Positions 25,786 to 35,107 are shown, numbered from the stretch's first letter. The stretch is DNA of 52,520 nucleotides from Betaproteobacteria bacterium (GCA_021732605.1 JAKFUS010000035.1:6443-58962), one strand, 5' to 3'. Numbers and translations: made by a program. The notes: generated by a model from the letters alone, not told the origin.

Positions 25786-25791
25786 GCGCAA

Positions 25792-25830
25792 ATATACGCC
25801 AATGACTTACTGTCAGTCAATGGCGTATAT
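25792..25830. promoter_or_regulatory. Operator-like inverted repeat of the RelE-type module
   Basis: Arms ATATACGCCAATGAC (25792-25806) and GTCAATGGCGTATAT (25816-25830), with one mismatch and nine bases between. It lies six bases before the toxin start, the expected place for autorepression by the toxin-antitoxin complex. Confidence 0.75.
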
Positions 25831-25883
25831 CCGCATTGGGATCACACCGGAAATTCCGGCTTTTCCAGCTACACCTGTAAAAA

Positions 25884-26591
25884 TCAGGCGCGGCGCCGGC
25901 GCGGCGCGGATTTCGCCGCCTTACGCGGCGTTTTGTGTGCGCGGCGCAAGGCAGGCTTCGCCGCAGGTTGTGCAGGCATGTGCAGGATGCCGTCAAGAAA
26001 TACATCAATGACCAGTCCGGCGTCGCTTTCCGGCGGCATGTGTTCGGGATCCTTCGCCCAGTTGCTGATCAGGCCGTCAACCAGTGCATGCAGGCCGAGC
26101 GCCGTGCGCCGCGCATCGAGAGCCTTGGGCAACTGCCCCAATTTCTGTGCCCGCGCCAGCCCCTGCTCCAGCCGGGACAGGCAGCCCGCCTGCATTTTGC
26201 TGAAGCGCTTGCGCACCGGCTCCATTTCATCGACGTATTCGCATTTGTGGAACACGATATGAAAAACCCGCCGCGCCTGCACATCACCGGAGGTGCGTTG
26301 CAGAATCCCGGTCAGCATCGCGCGCACGCTGGCCAGCGGATTGGCTTCCAGCGCAGGATTGATCTGGCACGGCGCGTCTTCCATCGGCATGGTCACGCGC
26401 GCCACCATTTCACAAAACAGGTCGGCCTTGTCCTTGAAATGCCAATAGATTGCACCACGGGTCACCGATGCCGCCTCGGCAATATCCGCAAGCGAAGTGC
26501 GTGACACGCCACGCTTGCTGAATACCCGCTCCGCCGCGTCAAGAATCTGGTTGCGGGTTTCCACCGCCTCGTCTTTGGTGCGTCGAGCCAC
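25884..26591 (-). CDS. TetR/AcrR-family repressor of the divergent RND pump
   Basis: A 235-residue regulator. The N-terminal HTH ARRTKDEAVETRNQILDAAE, with SLADIAEAASVTRGAIYWHFKDKADLF, is of AcrR/TtgR/MtrR type, and the middle HIVFHKCEYVDEMEPVRKR is typical of AcrR-like pump repressors. It ends with an unusual Ala/Lys/Arg-rich tail of about 25 residues (KTPRKAAKSAPRRRRA). It is divergent from the pump operon, and an AcrR-like palindrome lies between them. Drug binding presumably releases repression. Confidence 0.94.
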   Translation of the reverse strand: MARRTKDEAVETRNQILDAAERVFSKRGVSRTSLADIAEAASVTRGAIYWHFKDKADLFCEMVARVTMPMEDAPCQINPALEANPLASVRAMLTGILQRTSGDVQARRVFHIVFHKCEYVDEMEPVRKRFSKMQAGCLSRLEQGLARAQKLGQLPKALDARRTALGLHALVDGLISNWAKDPEHMPPESDAGLVIDVFLDGILHMPAQPAAKPALRRAHKTPRKAAKSAPRRRRA

Positions 26592-26653
26592 AGTCCTCCA
26601 ATAGTTCCAGAAATACGTCTCTGCTGGTGCTGGACGTTGTCATAAAACTGTAC

Positions 26654-26681
26654 TTTACATACATTCATGGTTGTATGTAAA
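26654..26681. promoter_or_regulatory. AcrR-type operator
   Basis: A 28-base palindrome with arms TTTACATACA and TGTATGTAAA. It closely resembles the E. coli AcrR site (TACATACA...TGTATGTA) and lies in the 164-base spacer between the tetR-type gene and the pump operon. Confidence 0.8.
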
Positions 26682-26755
26682 CTGTTTCCATCAAGTATTT
26701 TATACAGGCACCTGCCGCCGGCTCAACCGGCCGGCCATCCTCAGGGAACAACAAC

Positions 26756-27982
26756 ATGATCGTCCATCAGCCACCTTATTTGCCTCCTGCTCTGCAACGC
26801 GCAGCTATTGCAACGTCACTGCTGCTTGCCGGCTTGATTTCCGGCTGCGGGCCTGCCGGTGGACCGCCGGCTTTTCCGCCGGCCCCCGTCTCCGTCATCA
26901 CCACCGAGACCCGCGATGTGCCGATCGCGCTGGAGTACACCGCGCAGACTGCCGGTTACCGCGAAGTCGAGGTGCGCGCCCGGGTCAGCGGCATCCTGCT
27001 CAAACGCAATTACCGCGAAGGCAGCACGGTGCGTCAGGATGAATCGCTGTTCAGCATCGACCCCGCCACATTCCAGCTCGCCCAGAGGCGCGCCCAGGCC
27101 GACCTCGGGGTCGCTGAAGCCCAGTTGCAGCAGGCGCAGCGCGAACTGGCCCGGCTGAAACCCGTCTATGAAGCCAAAGCGGTCAGCCAGAAAGAGCTCG
27201 ATGACGCCACGTCCAGCGAACGTATTGCCGCAGCACAGGTTGAAAGCGTGCGGGCGCGGCTGAACGAAGCAAAACTCAATCTGGAATGGACCCGCGTTGA
27301 ATCCCCGATCACCGGTGTTGCCAGCCGTGCCGCAGTCTCTGAAGGCACCCTGGTCTCCGGCGCCAGCGTGCTGCTGACCACGGTCACCCAGACCGACCCG
27401 ATGTATGTGATTTTCGGTGTCTCTGATCGTGATCACCTTGCGCTGCGACGTGACGTCGAAGCCGGGCGCATCAAGTTGCCTGCCGACGGCAAACTCAAAG
27501 CGACGCTGAAGCTGGGTGACGGCCAGGACTATGCGCGTGGCGGGGCGGTCAATTTCAGCGACGTACGGGTCAACACCCAGACCGGCACCAGCGAATCGCG
27601 CGCCGAATTCCCCAACCCCGGCAATCAGTTGCGTGCCGGCGAGTTCGTGCGCATCGTGCTCTCCGGCGCCACCCGTCCGGCGGCGATCGTCATCCCGCAG
27701 CGCGCGGTACTCGAAGGCCCCACCGGAAAATTCGTCTACGTGGTCAATGCCGAGTCGAAAGCCGAACCGCGCCCGGTCGATGTCGGCACCTGGGTCACTG
27801 ACGGCTGGGTGATCAACGCCGGCCTCAAACCCGGTGAACGTGTCATCGTCGACGGTGTACTTAAAATCGGTCCTGGCGCCCCGGTCAACGTGACCGAGCC
27901 CGCAGCAGCGGCGGCGAACGGCAAAAAACCAGCAGACCAGCCCAAAGAAAAACCCCCGGCCAAAGCGGCCGTGAAATCCTGA
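26756..27982 (+). CDS. RND efflux periplasmic adaptor (AcrA/MexA type)
   Basis: A 408-residue membrane-fusion lipoprotein: the lipobox LISGC places the acylated cysteine at 31. It shows the lipoyl halves (VEVRARVSGILLKRNYREGSTVRQDESLFSID and VESPITGVASRAAVSEGTLV), the coiled-coil hairpin between them (about 105-170), and beta-barrel and membrane-proximal domains. A Lys/Pro/Ala-rich tail (KKPADQPKEKPPAK) ends the protein. It is the first of three genes; the pump gene starts 19 bases later. Confidence 0.95.
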   Translation: MIVHQPPYLPPALQRAAIATSLLLAGLISGCGPAGGPPAFPPAPVSVITTETRDVPIALEYTAQTAGYREVEVRARVSGILLKRNYREGSTVRQDESLFSIDPATFQLAQRRAQADLGVAEAQLQQAQRELARLKPVYEAKAVSQKELDDATSSERIAAAQVESVRARLNEAKLNLEWTRVESPITGVASRAAVSEGTLVSGASVLLTTVTQTDPMYVIFGVSDRDHLALRRDVEAGRIKLPADGKLKATLKLGDGQDYARGGAVNFSDVRVNTQTGTSESRAEFPNPGNQLRAGEFVRIVLSGATRPAAIVIPQRAVLEGPTGKFVYVVNAESKAEPRPVDVGTWVTDGWVINAGLKPGERVIVDGVLKIGPGAPVNVTEPAAAAANGKKPADQPKEKPPAKAAVKS

Positions 27983-28001
27983 ACCAGGCGGAACGACAAC
28001 C

Positions 28002-31000
28002 ATGTCACGTTTCTTCATAGACCGCCCGATTTTCGCCGTGGTGGTATCGATTTTCATCGTACTCGCCGGCCTTGCTGCGATACGTGTGCTGCCGATTGCG
28101 CAATACCCGGAAATCGCCCCGCCGGTGGTCACCGTGCGCGCAGTCTATCCGGGCGCCTCGGCTCAGGTGATCGAGCAGACCGTCGCAGCACCGCTGGAAA
28201 ACCAGATCACCGGCGTCGAGAACATGCTCTACATGAGCTCGAACTCGACCTCCAACGGCGTGCTGGAAATCCAGGTCACCTTCGACATCGGCACCGACGT
28301 CGACAAAGCCGCGCTCAACGTCAACAACCGTGTCAAGCAGGCCGAACCGCGGTTGCCTTTGGAAGTTCGGCGCCAGGGCGTCAGCGTCGAGAAAGGCTCG
28401 TCGTCGTTCCTGCAGGTGATCGCGTTCAGTTCACCCGACGGCAGCCGCGACGACCTGTTTATCTCGAACTACGTCACGCTGAACGTACTCGACGCGCTGA
28501 AACGCATACCCGGCACCACCAATGTGCAGATTTTTGGCGCCAAGGATTACGCCATGCGCATCTGGACGCGTCCCGACCGTCTGGCGCAATTGAAGCTCAC
28601 ACCGTCGGACCTGACGCGCGCGCTGAATGAACAGAACGCGCAGTTTGCCGCCGGCAAGATTGGTCAGTCGCCGACCGGCGGTCCGCAGGAGCTGGTCTAC
28701 ACCATCACCACCAAAGGCCGGCTGTCGGAGCCCGCGGAGTTCGAAAACATCGTCGTCCGCGCCAATCCCGACGGCACGCTGCTCAGACTGAAGGACGTTG
28801 CGCGCGTCGAACTGGGCTCTAAAGATTACGACTTCATCGGCCGCGTCAATGGAAAATCAGCCACGCTGGTTGGTATTTTCCTGCAGCCCAACGCCAACGC
28901 ATTGGCCACTGCGGATAGCGTCAAGGCAGCCATGGCGCCACTGGTTCAGGCTTATCCGCCGGGCTTCACCCACAACGTGGTGTACGACACCACGCGTTTT
29001 GTTCAGGTCTCCATACGCGAGGTGGTGTACACCCTGCTCGAAGCCATGGCGCTGGTGTTTCTGGTGGTGTTTCTGTTCCTGCAGAACTGGCGCGCAACCC
29101 TGATTCCGTTCGCCGCGGTACCGGTATCGCTGATCGGCACCTTTGCCGGGCTGCTGCTGCTCGGCTATTCGATCAACACCCTGACACTCTTTGGCATGGT
29201 GCTCGCCATTGGTATTGTCGTTGACGATGCGATCGTGGTGCTGGAAAACGTCGAACGCATCATGCACGAAGAGCACCTCGAGGCACGCGAGGCTGCGATC
29301 AAAGCCATGAAGGAGGTCACCAGTCCGATCATCGCCATCGTGTTGACGCTGTGCGCGGTGTTCGTGCCGATCGCCTTCCTCGGCGGCCTCACAGGCGAAC
29401 TTTACCGCCAGTTCGCGGTAACGATATCGATTGCCGTGGTGATCTCGGGCATTGTCGCGCTGACGCTGACCCCCTCCCTCTGTGTGCTGATCCTGAAACG
29501 CCAGCACGGAAATCCCGGCCGGTTCTTCACTTGGTTCAACAATTGGTTCACCCGCATGACGGGGCGTTATGTCGATGGTGTGACCTGGATGCTGCGCCGC
29601 GGCCTGATTGCCCTGCTGCTGTTTGTCGGCATGGTCGCGCTGACCTTCGGTCTCTGGCGTGCCACGCCGGGATCACTGGTGCCCGACGAAGATCAGGGCT
29701 ATTACATTGCGGCCGTATTCCTGCCGGATGGCGCAACCCTCCAACGCACCGACAAGGTGGTCAACGAAGTGGTCGAGATCATCAAGTCGAACCCCGCCAA
29801 CGAAACGGCGATCGCCTTCACCGGCCTGGATTTCCTCGGCGGTGGTTTCCGCAACAGCGCGGCAACCATCTTCGTCACCCAGAAACACTGGGACGAGCGC
29901 ACAGTTTCGACCGGCCAACTGGTCGGCGAATTTTTCATGAAAACCGCTCATATCAAGGAAGGCCTGGCACTGGCCTTCGGTCCGCCACCAATTTTCGGCC
30001 TGGGGAATGCCGGGGGCTTCGAGTTCTACATCCAGAACCGCGGCGAAGGCGGCGCGCAAAAACTTTCCGAAGCCACGCAACAGCTGTTGGCCGCAGTCGC
30101 CAAGGATCCGATGTTCGGGCAGGTCAATACCCTGTGGCGTGCCAACGTGCCGCAACTCTTTGTCGAAACCGACCGCGAAAAAGCGAAAACACTGGGTGTG
30201 CCGATCGACGAACTCTACAACACGCTCGCCTCGACGCTGGGCACGGCCTACGTCAACGACTTCAACAAATTCGGCCGTACCTGGCAGGTGCTGATGTCGG
30301 CGGAACCGGGCTACCGCAAACGCCCCGACGATGTCGGCGCGGTGTACGTGCGCTCGGAACGCGGCGCGATGGTGCCGCTGTCAGCACTGGCCAAGGTGAA
30401 CTATTCCTCGGGGCCGGATTCGCTGGATCGTTTCAACAACCTGCCCGCGGTGAAAATCTTCGGTTCAGCCAAACCCGGTTTCAGCTCGGGCGAGGCTATT
30501 GCCGGTATGGAACGAATCGCGAAGGCGACGCTGCCCGCGGATTTCACATTTGACTGGGGCGGATCTTCATTCCAGGAGAAACGTTCGGGCGGCACCTCGC
30601 TGATTGCACTGGGATTGGCGGCGCTGATGGTGTTCCTGATCCTTGCCGCGCAATACGACCGCTGGTCGCTGCCACTGGCTGTGATGCTGGCGCTGCCCTT
30701 CGGCACCTTCGGCGCGCTGGCGGCGATTTTCATCAACAACCTGCTGCCGATGCCCTATTACCTGGCATCGGGAATTCCATGGCTGCAGGGCCTGCTGTCA
30801 CCGCTGGCCGGTATTGCGCGGCTCAGCAATGATGTCTATTTCCAGATCGGCTTGGTCACGCTGCTCGGTCTGGCCGCGAAAAACGCGATCCTGATCGTCG
30901 AGTTTGCGGTGATGAAAAAGCACGAAGGCCTGTCCACTTCGGCAGCCGCGATCGAAGCAGCACGCCTGCGTTTCCGCCCGATTCTGATGACTTCGCTCGC

Positions 31001-31280
31001 CTTCATTCTCGGCGTGGTGCCACTGGTCATCTCCAGCGGTGCCGGTGCCGGCGCGCGCCATTCCGCCGGCACGGGGGTCATGGGCGGCATGCTGGCGGCG
31101 ACCTTCCTCGCGATTTTCTTCATCCCGTGGTTCTACAAATTGATCAGTGATCGCAAACTGTCGGACAGTCGCTCCACAGCAGAAATCGAGAGCGAAGTAG
31201 CGCACCATCGCGAACAGGCGTTGCGCTCGGTGCGCACGCCACGCCATGCACCGCCGAGCAAGGGGGCTGGTGATGAATAA
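28002..31280 (+). CDS. RND multidrug efflux transporter (AcrB/MexB, HAE1 family)
   Basis: A 1092-residue inner-membrane proton/drug antiporter. It begins MSRFFIDRPIFAVVVSIFIV and shows the two large periplasmic loops, the TM4 sequence GIVVDDAIVVLENVERIM with the proton-relay aspartates (DD), and the second-half GLAAKNAILIVEFA with the conserved lysine. Length slightly exceeds AcrB (1049) because of a C-terminal extension rich in charged residues. Its stop overlaps the OprM-type gene start by eight bases. The tripartite set suggests export of hydrophobic drugs, solvents or aromatics. Confidence 0.97.
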   Translation: MSRFFIDRPIFAVVVSIFIVLAGLAAIRVLPIAQYPEIAPPVVTVRAVYPGASAQVIEQTVAAPLENQITGVENMLYMSSNSTSNGVLEIQVTFDIGTDVDKAALNVNNRVKQAEPRLPLEVRRQGVSVEKGSSSFLQVIAFSSPDGSRDDLFISNYVTLNVLDALKRIPGTTNVQIFGAKDYAMRIWTRPDRLAQLKLTPSDLTRALNEQNAQFAAGKIGQSPTGGPQELVYTITTKGRLSEPAEFENIVVRANPDGTLLRLKDVARVELGSKDYDFIGRVNGKSATLVGIFLQPNANALATADSVKAAMAPLVQAYPPGFTHNVVYDTTRFVQVSIREVVYTLLEAMALVFLVVFLFLQNWRATLIPFAAVPVSLIGTFAGLLLLGYSINTLTLFGMVLAIGIVVDDAIVVLENVERIMHEEHLEAREAAIKAMKEVTSPIIAIVLTLCAVFVPIAFLGGLTGELYRQFAVTISIAVVISGIVALTLTPSLCVLILKRQHGNPGRFFTWFNNWFTRMTGRYVDGVTWMLRRGLIALLLFVGMVALTFGLWRATPGSLVPDEDQGYYIAAVFLPDGATLQRTDKVVNEVVEIIKSNPANETAIAFTGLDFLGGGFRNSAATIFVTQKHWDERTVSTGQLVGEFFMKTAHIKEGLALAFGPPPIFGLGNAGGFEFYIQNRGEGGAQKLSEATQQLLAAVAKDPMFGQVNTLWRANVPQLFVETDREKAKTLGVPIDELYNTLASTLGTAYVNDFNKFGRTWQVLMSAEPGYRKRPDDVGAVYVRSERGAMVPLSALAKVNYSSGPDSLDRFNNLPAVKIFGSAKPGFSSGEAIAGMERIAKATLPADFTFDWGGSSFQEKRSGGTSLIALGLAALMVFLILAAQYDRWSLPLAVMLALPFGTFGALAAIFINNLLPMPYYLASGIPWLQGLLSPLAGIARLSNDVYFQIGLVTLLGLAAKNAILIVEFAVMKKHEGLSTSAAAIEAARLRFRPILMTSLAFILGVVPLVISSGAGAGARHSAGTGVMGGMLAATFLAIFFIPWFYKLISDRKLSDSRSTAEIESEVAHHREQALRSVRTPRHAPPSKGAGDE

Positions 31281-32685
31281 TAAGCCGTTGATTTACATGC
31301 TGTTTGTATCGACAGTTCTCGGCGGCTGCACGCTAGGCCAGCCCTACGAGCAACCGGCGGCTGAACTGCCCGACACCTGGCGCGCGGCGCCCGCGCAGGG
31401 TCAGACCATTGCCGCCGAACGCTGGTGGATGCTCTACAACGACGCGACGCTTGATCGCCTGATTGCAGAAGCGCTGGAACACAATCAGGATCTGGCGCTG
31501 GCGACCGCACGCCTTGACGAAGCGCGGGCACAGGCACGAGTTGCCTATGCCGAGCCGGCGCCGTCGGTCGATGCCGCATTCCAGCGCGACCGTTCGCGGC
31601 GATCCGACAGCACTTCGACGCGGTTTCCGGGTTCCCTGGAAAACAACAATTACCGGGCGCAACTGAATGTTGCCTACGAACTCGATCTGTGGGGCCGTCT
31701 GCGCGGCAGTGCAAAAGCGGCACAAGCCGAATTGCTTGCAACGACGGCTGCGCGCGAAACGGTGCGCATCGCGCTGACCTCCGAGGTGGTGCAATCCTAT
31801 TACGCGCTGGTCGGATTCGACGCGCAGATCGCAGCCACGCGAAAATCTCTGGCCCTGCGCCAGGACAACCTGCGCCTGCAGCGTATCCGCGCCGACGCCG
31901 GACTGATCAACGATTTCGCACTGCGCCAGCTCGAAGCCGAAGTGGCGGCGGCACAGGCCCAGCTGCCGGCGCTCGAACGCCGCCGCACCGGCGAGGAACT
32001 CGCTCTGGGCGTGCTGCTCGGGCGCAGCCCGCGCGCGCTGATCAATGAATCAGTGGCGCGGGATACTGAACGCGGCACGCTGGCAACACCGGTGATTCCT
32101 GCCGACCTGCCTTCGGCGCTGCTGTTGCGCCGGCCAGACGTCGCAGCCGCGGAACAGCGGCTGATCGCCGCCAACGCCCGCATCGGCGTCGCCCGCGCAT
32201 CGCTCTTTCCGCGAATCGGACTCAGCGGATTTTTGGGCAGCGAAAGCGCCGCACTGACAGATCTGTTTACGGCACCGGCTCGCATCTGGAGCCTGGGGTT
32301 TGCGCTGGCACAGCCGATTTTCCAGGGCGGCCAGCTGTTCGGCGAAATCGAAGCGGTGCAGGCACGCGAACGGCAGGCGCTGGCGCAATACCAGAAAACC
32401 CTGCAGACGGCGTTTCGCGAAACACATGAGGCACTGGTGGCGCAGACCAAGGCACGGGAGGTGTTCGATGCCGAAAACGCACGCGCCACCGCCCTCGGCG
32501 ATTCGCTGCGGCTCGCACGTATCCGCTACGACAACGGTCTGACCAGTCAGCTCGAAGTGCTGGATGCCGAGCGCAATCTGCTCAGTGCCGAACTCAATCG
32601 CGCCGATGCGCTGCGCGCACAGCGCGCCGCCATTGCCGATGTGGTCAAGGCGCTGGGTGGCGGATGGACGGGACTGCAGCTATGA
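31273..32685 (+). CDS. Outer-membrane efflux channel lipoprotein (OprM/NodT family)
   Basis: A 470-residue TolC-type lipoprotein. MNNKPLIYMLFVSTVLGGC gives an acylated cysteine at residue 19, followed by YEQPAAELPDTWR and the two repeated halves of the outer-membrane factor family (HNQDLALATARLDEARAQAR and YDNGLTSQLEVLDAERNLLSAE). It starts inside the end of the RND gene after AAGGGGG. It completes the pump. The gene ends ten bases before the second heptamer array. Confidence 0.96.
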   Translation: MNNKPLIYMLFVSTVLGGCTLGQPYEQPAAELPDTWRAAPAQGQTIAAERWWMLYNDATLDRLIAEALEHNQDLALATARLDEARAQARVAYAEPAPSVDAAFQRDRSRRSDSTSTRFPGSLENNNYRAQLNVAYELDLWGRLRGSAKAAQAELLATTAARETVRIALTSEVVQSYYALVGFDAQIAATRKSLALRQDNLRLQRIRADAGLINDFALRQLEAEVAAAQAQLPALERRRTGEELALGVLLGRSPRALINESVARDTERGTLATPVIPADLPSALLLRRPDVAAAEQRLIAANARIGVARASLFPRIGLSGFLGSESAALTDLFTAPARIWSLGFALAQPIFQGGQLFGEIEAVQARERQALAQYQKTLQTAFRETHEALVAQTKAREVFDAENARATALGDSLRLARIRYDNGLTSQLEVLDAERNLLSAELNRADALRAQRAAIADVVKALGGGWTGLQL

Positions 32686-32695
32686 ATGAGGGCTC

Positions 32696-32806
32696 GGATT
32701 TAGGATTTAGGATTTAGGATTGAGGATTGAGGATTGAGGATTGAGCGGAACGTCAAAACCAGCGGAGGGGTTCACTCCTCAATCCTCGCTCCTCAATCCC
32801 CAATCC
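32696..32806. repeat. Second heptamer array with inverted partner (GGATTTA/GGATTGA)
   Basis: Positions 32696-32744 are three GGATTTA followed by four GGATTGA. After 27 bases the reverse complement appears as five units at 32772-32806 (TCACTCC, TCAATCC, TCGCTCC, TCAATCC, CCAATCC), ending directly at the stop of the convergent Bug gene. The layout, perfect blocks first and a diverged inverted partner second, is the same as at 11731-11930 though the heptamer differs. Here it fills the whole spacer between convergent genes. Confidence 0.9.
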
Positions 32807-33772
32807 TCATTGCGCTTTCATCCCTACGTCCTTGACCAATTTGACGTAACGGTCGTATTCGGACTTCATCAGCTTGTCGTAAGCCTCCGGTCCGGAACCC
32901 ACCGCTGCTTCCGCGCCCTGCTTCTCGAACGCCTCCCTGATCCGCGGCTGAGCGATGATTTTTTGCACGTCTGCGGCCAGTTGCGCGACGATTTTTTTCG
33001 GCACACCTGCCGGTCCGACGATGCCGAACCAGCCGGTGGATTGCGCCGCCGGCAGGCCCTCTTCGACGATCGACGGGATGTTCGGAAACGCCGGATTGCG
33101 CTTTACCGACGTCACCGCCAGCGGCCGCAGCCTGCCGTCGCGCACCATCGGTGACAACGTCGGCACCGTGAACACCAGGTAATGCACGCGCCCGGCAATC
33201 GTTTCGGCGAATACATCCGGCACCACCTTGAACGGGATATGCACCGTGCGCACACCTGCGGCCTGGTTGAAAATTTCCCCGGCGATATGCGCCAGTGTAC
33301 CGGTGCCCAATGAGGCGTAGTTGTACTTTGCCGGATCCTTCTGCAGCAAGGCCACCAGCTCCCTGACATTTTTCGCCGGCAGGTTGGGCGTCACTGCAAG
33401 AATGTTCGGTATCGATGCGACTTCGGTGACCATCGTGAAATCGCGAATCGGATGATACGGCGGATTTTTCTGCAGCAGCGCGGCGACGGTATGCGGCGGC
33501 GCGACCATCGCGTAGGTATAACCATCACCCGTCGCCTTGGACAGTATGCTGCTGCCGATCAGCCCGCCGGCACCGGGACGGTTATCAACAACGACCTGCT
33601 GGCCATACAGTTCCGTCAGCGGCACGCTCAGCGTACGGGAGAGGAAGTCACTGGCTGATCCCGGCGGCAGCGGCACGATCATGCGGATCGGGCGTTCGGG
33701 AAATTTCTGGGCTGCGGCCACGCCAACAAACAGTAACGCCAGGATGGCAGCCAGCCTCGATAATGATTTCAT
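32807..33772 (-). CDS. Bug/TctC-family periplasmic solute-binding protein
   Basis: A 321-residue secreted receptor. The start at 33772 is supported by GGGAGGAG and by the signal peptide MKSLSRLAAILALLFVGVAA. Landmarks: FPERPIRMIVPLPPGSASDF, VVVDNRPGAGG, DGYTYAMVAPP, TVHIPFKVVPDVFAETIAG. The loop PLPPGSASD departs slightly from the usual PFPPGG. It stands alone on the minus strand, facing the end of the pump operon and divergent from a VOC gene 269 bases away. Confidence 0.93.
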   Translation of the reverse strand: MKSLSRLAAILALLFVGVAAAQKFPERPIRMIVPLPPGSASDFLSRTLSVPLTELYGQQVVVDNRPGAGGLIGSSILSKATGDGYTYAMVAPPHTVAALLQKNPPYHPIRDFTMVTEVASIPNILAVTPNLPAKNVRELVALLQKDPAKYNYASLGTGTLAHIAGEIFNQAAGVRTVHIPFKVVPDVFAETIAGRVHYLVFTVPTLSPMVRDGRLRPLAVTSVKRNPAFPNIPSIVEEGLPAAQSTGWFGIVGPAGVPKKIVAQLAADVQKIIAQPRIREAFEKQGAEAAVGSGPEAYDKLMKSEYDRYVKLVKDVGMKAQ

Positions 33773-33986
33773 GCGCTTCTCCTCCCTTGCCAGTCGGGCT
33801 TGTGCTTTTTTGTGCATGAACCCTTATGATTATTCTACGGAGCGGTTGCGCAATGCATTGACTGCGCAGCGCCATGGTAAGCGGCAGGGATTGTTTGCAC
33901 AATGCGAACAGCAACACATTGCAGGCCCGTGCAAGGCAGGCTAGAGTGAACAAGAGTACAGCACTAAGCATGCGTAAAAAAATAGC

Positions 33987-34004
33987 AATAAAATCAAATA
34001 CTTA
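33987..34004 (+). promoter_or_regulatory. Perfect IHF-consensus site before the VOC gene
   Basis: AATAAAATCAA-ATAC-TTA, an A-tract plus WATCAANNNNTTR, ends 37 bases before the VOC start. A short palindrome GATAATTATC (34006-34015) lies just after it. The rest of the 33773-34041 spacer has no recognisable element. Confidence 0.5.
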
Positions 34005-34041
34005 AGATAATTATCATCCTGTTAGCTCACCGGAGACCCTG

Positions 34042-34482
34042 ATGAAGATCGATCGCATTCACCACCTCAACATCCGCTGCACGCCCGGCGATCTCCCCGT
34101 GATCGAAAAGTTTTACGGCGAAGTCATCGGTCTGCATAAAGGTCCGCGGCCTAATTTTCCCAACCCCGGCATCTGGCTTTACCTCGACAATCATCCGCTG
34201 GTGCATGTCAGCGCGCGCTGCGTCGAAGGTTTTCTGCAGGAAAAACACCACAGCAGCGTCGACCACATCGCCTTCGATAGCCACGGCGCCAGGGAATTCC
34301 AGGCCAAGCTGGACGGCATGAACATCAAATACGAACAGCAGAATGTGCCGAACGCCGGCTACCAGATTTTCATGCGCGATCCGGTGGGCACCATGCTCGA
34401 ATTCAATTTTCCCAACAGCGAAGCGCCGGACGTCATCGCTTCAGGCACGCTCGCCCCGCGTCAGACGGCAACTGCCGCCTGA
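34042..34482 (+). CDS. VOC (glyoxalase/dioxygenase) superfamily protein
   Basis: A 146-residue vicinal-oxygen-chelate protein with two beta-alpha-beta-beta-beta modules. Likely metal ligands are His 8 (IHHLNIRC), His 75 (SVDHIAFDS) and Glu 120 (GTMLEFNF), the usual spacing. Such proteins are small lyases, dioxygenases or resistance proteins; which one is not predictable. GGAGA precedes the ATG. It is the only plus-strand gene before a long minus-strand redox cluster and converges with the nitroreductase gene 19 bases away. Confidence 0.88.
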   Translation: MKIDRIHHLNIRCTPGDLPVIEKFYGEVIGLHKGPRPNFPNPGIWLYLDNHPLVHVSARCVEGFLQEKHHSSVDHIAFDSHGAREFQAKLDGMNIKYEQQNVPNAGYQIFMRDPVGTMLEFNFPNSEAPDVIASGTLAPRQTATAA

Positions 34483-34501
34483 ATCCGGCCCCGGTCCGCC
34501 T

Positions 34502-35107
34502 TCAACTGGCGGGCCGTCCCCAGCTCCCACTGTAAAAACGCTCGGCCACCGGCTTGCGCCCGCGGGCTTTGAGTTCCTTCTGCCGCGTTTCTTCGTCGGC
34601 TATGGTTTCCGGCGCCGCCTGATAACCCACGGCAATCATCGCCATCGGCATGAAATCGTCGGGGACCGCAAACGCCGTGCGCGATTTGGCAATATCAAAA
34701 CCGCCCATCTGGTGCGCAACCAGTCCCTGGGCCACAGCCTCAAGCGACAACGACAATGCGGCCATGCCGGTGTCGTACTGCGCCCAGCGGTTGGCCTGTC
34801 CGTTGTTCTCGAACGTCGACGCAGCACAGGTCATAAACAACAACGGCACGTTTTTGCACCACTTGCGGTTGTTCTCCGACAGGCAGTCGAAGGCCCGCTG
34901 CCACCCCGCTGCGTCATCGGCACGGTTCCACACCAGGAAGCGCCACGGTTCGGCGCCGAAACACGACGGTGCCCAGCGCGCTGCTTCAACCAAGGCGGCG
35001 ACTTGCGCCGGCGTCAAGCCCCGCTGCGCATCAAATGCGCGCGGGCTCCAGCGTCGCGCAGCGAGATCGTTAATGGGTACACTGGTGATGGCTTTGCGGT
35101 CCTGCAT
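34502..35107 (-). CDS. Nitroreductase family protein
   Basis: A 201-residue FMN-dependent NAD(P)H oxidoreductase. The N-terminal RRWSPRAFD with PSCFGAEPWRFLVW is the FMN-binding pattern, and QYDTGMAALSLSLEAVAQGLVAHQMGGFD is the dimer-interface helix region. The family reduces nitroaromatics, quinones or unsaturated aldehydes. GGAG precedes the ATG. It is the last gene of a run that starts with pirin near 40.6 kb and shares the redox theme of that cluster. Confidence 0.92.
   Translation of the reverse strand: MQDRKAITSVPINDLAARRWSPRAFDAQRGLTPAQVAALVEAARWAPSCFGAEPWRFLVWNRADDAAGWQRAFDCLSENNRKWCKNVPLLFMTCAASTFENNGQANRWAQYDTGMAALSLSLEAVAQGLVAHQMGGFDIAKSRTAFAVPDDFMPMAMIAVGYQAAPETIADEETRQKELKARGRKPVAERFYSGSWGRPAS

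Noticed and set aside
26816-28132. Minus-strand ORF of 438 codons opposite the adaptor gene
   Set aside because: Antisense shadow of a well-supported AcrA-type gene.
32696-32744. Telomere-like TTTAGGA repeat as evidence of a linear replicon or eukaryotic contamination
   Set aside because: It is internal, short, mixed with GGATTGA and flanked by normal bacterial genes.
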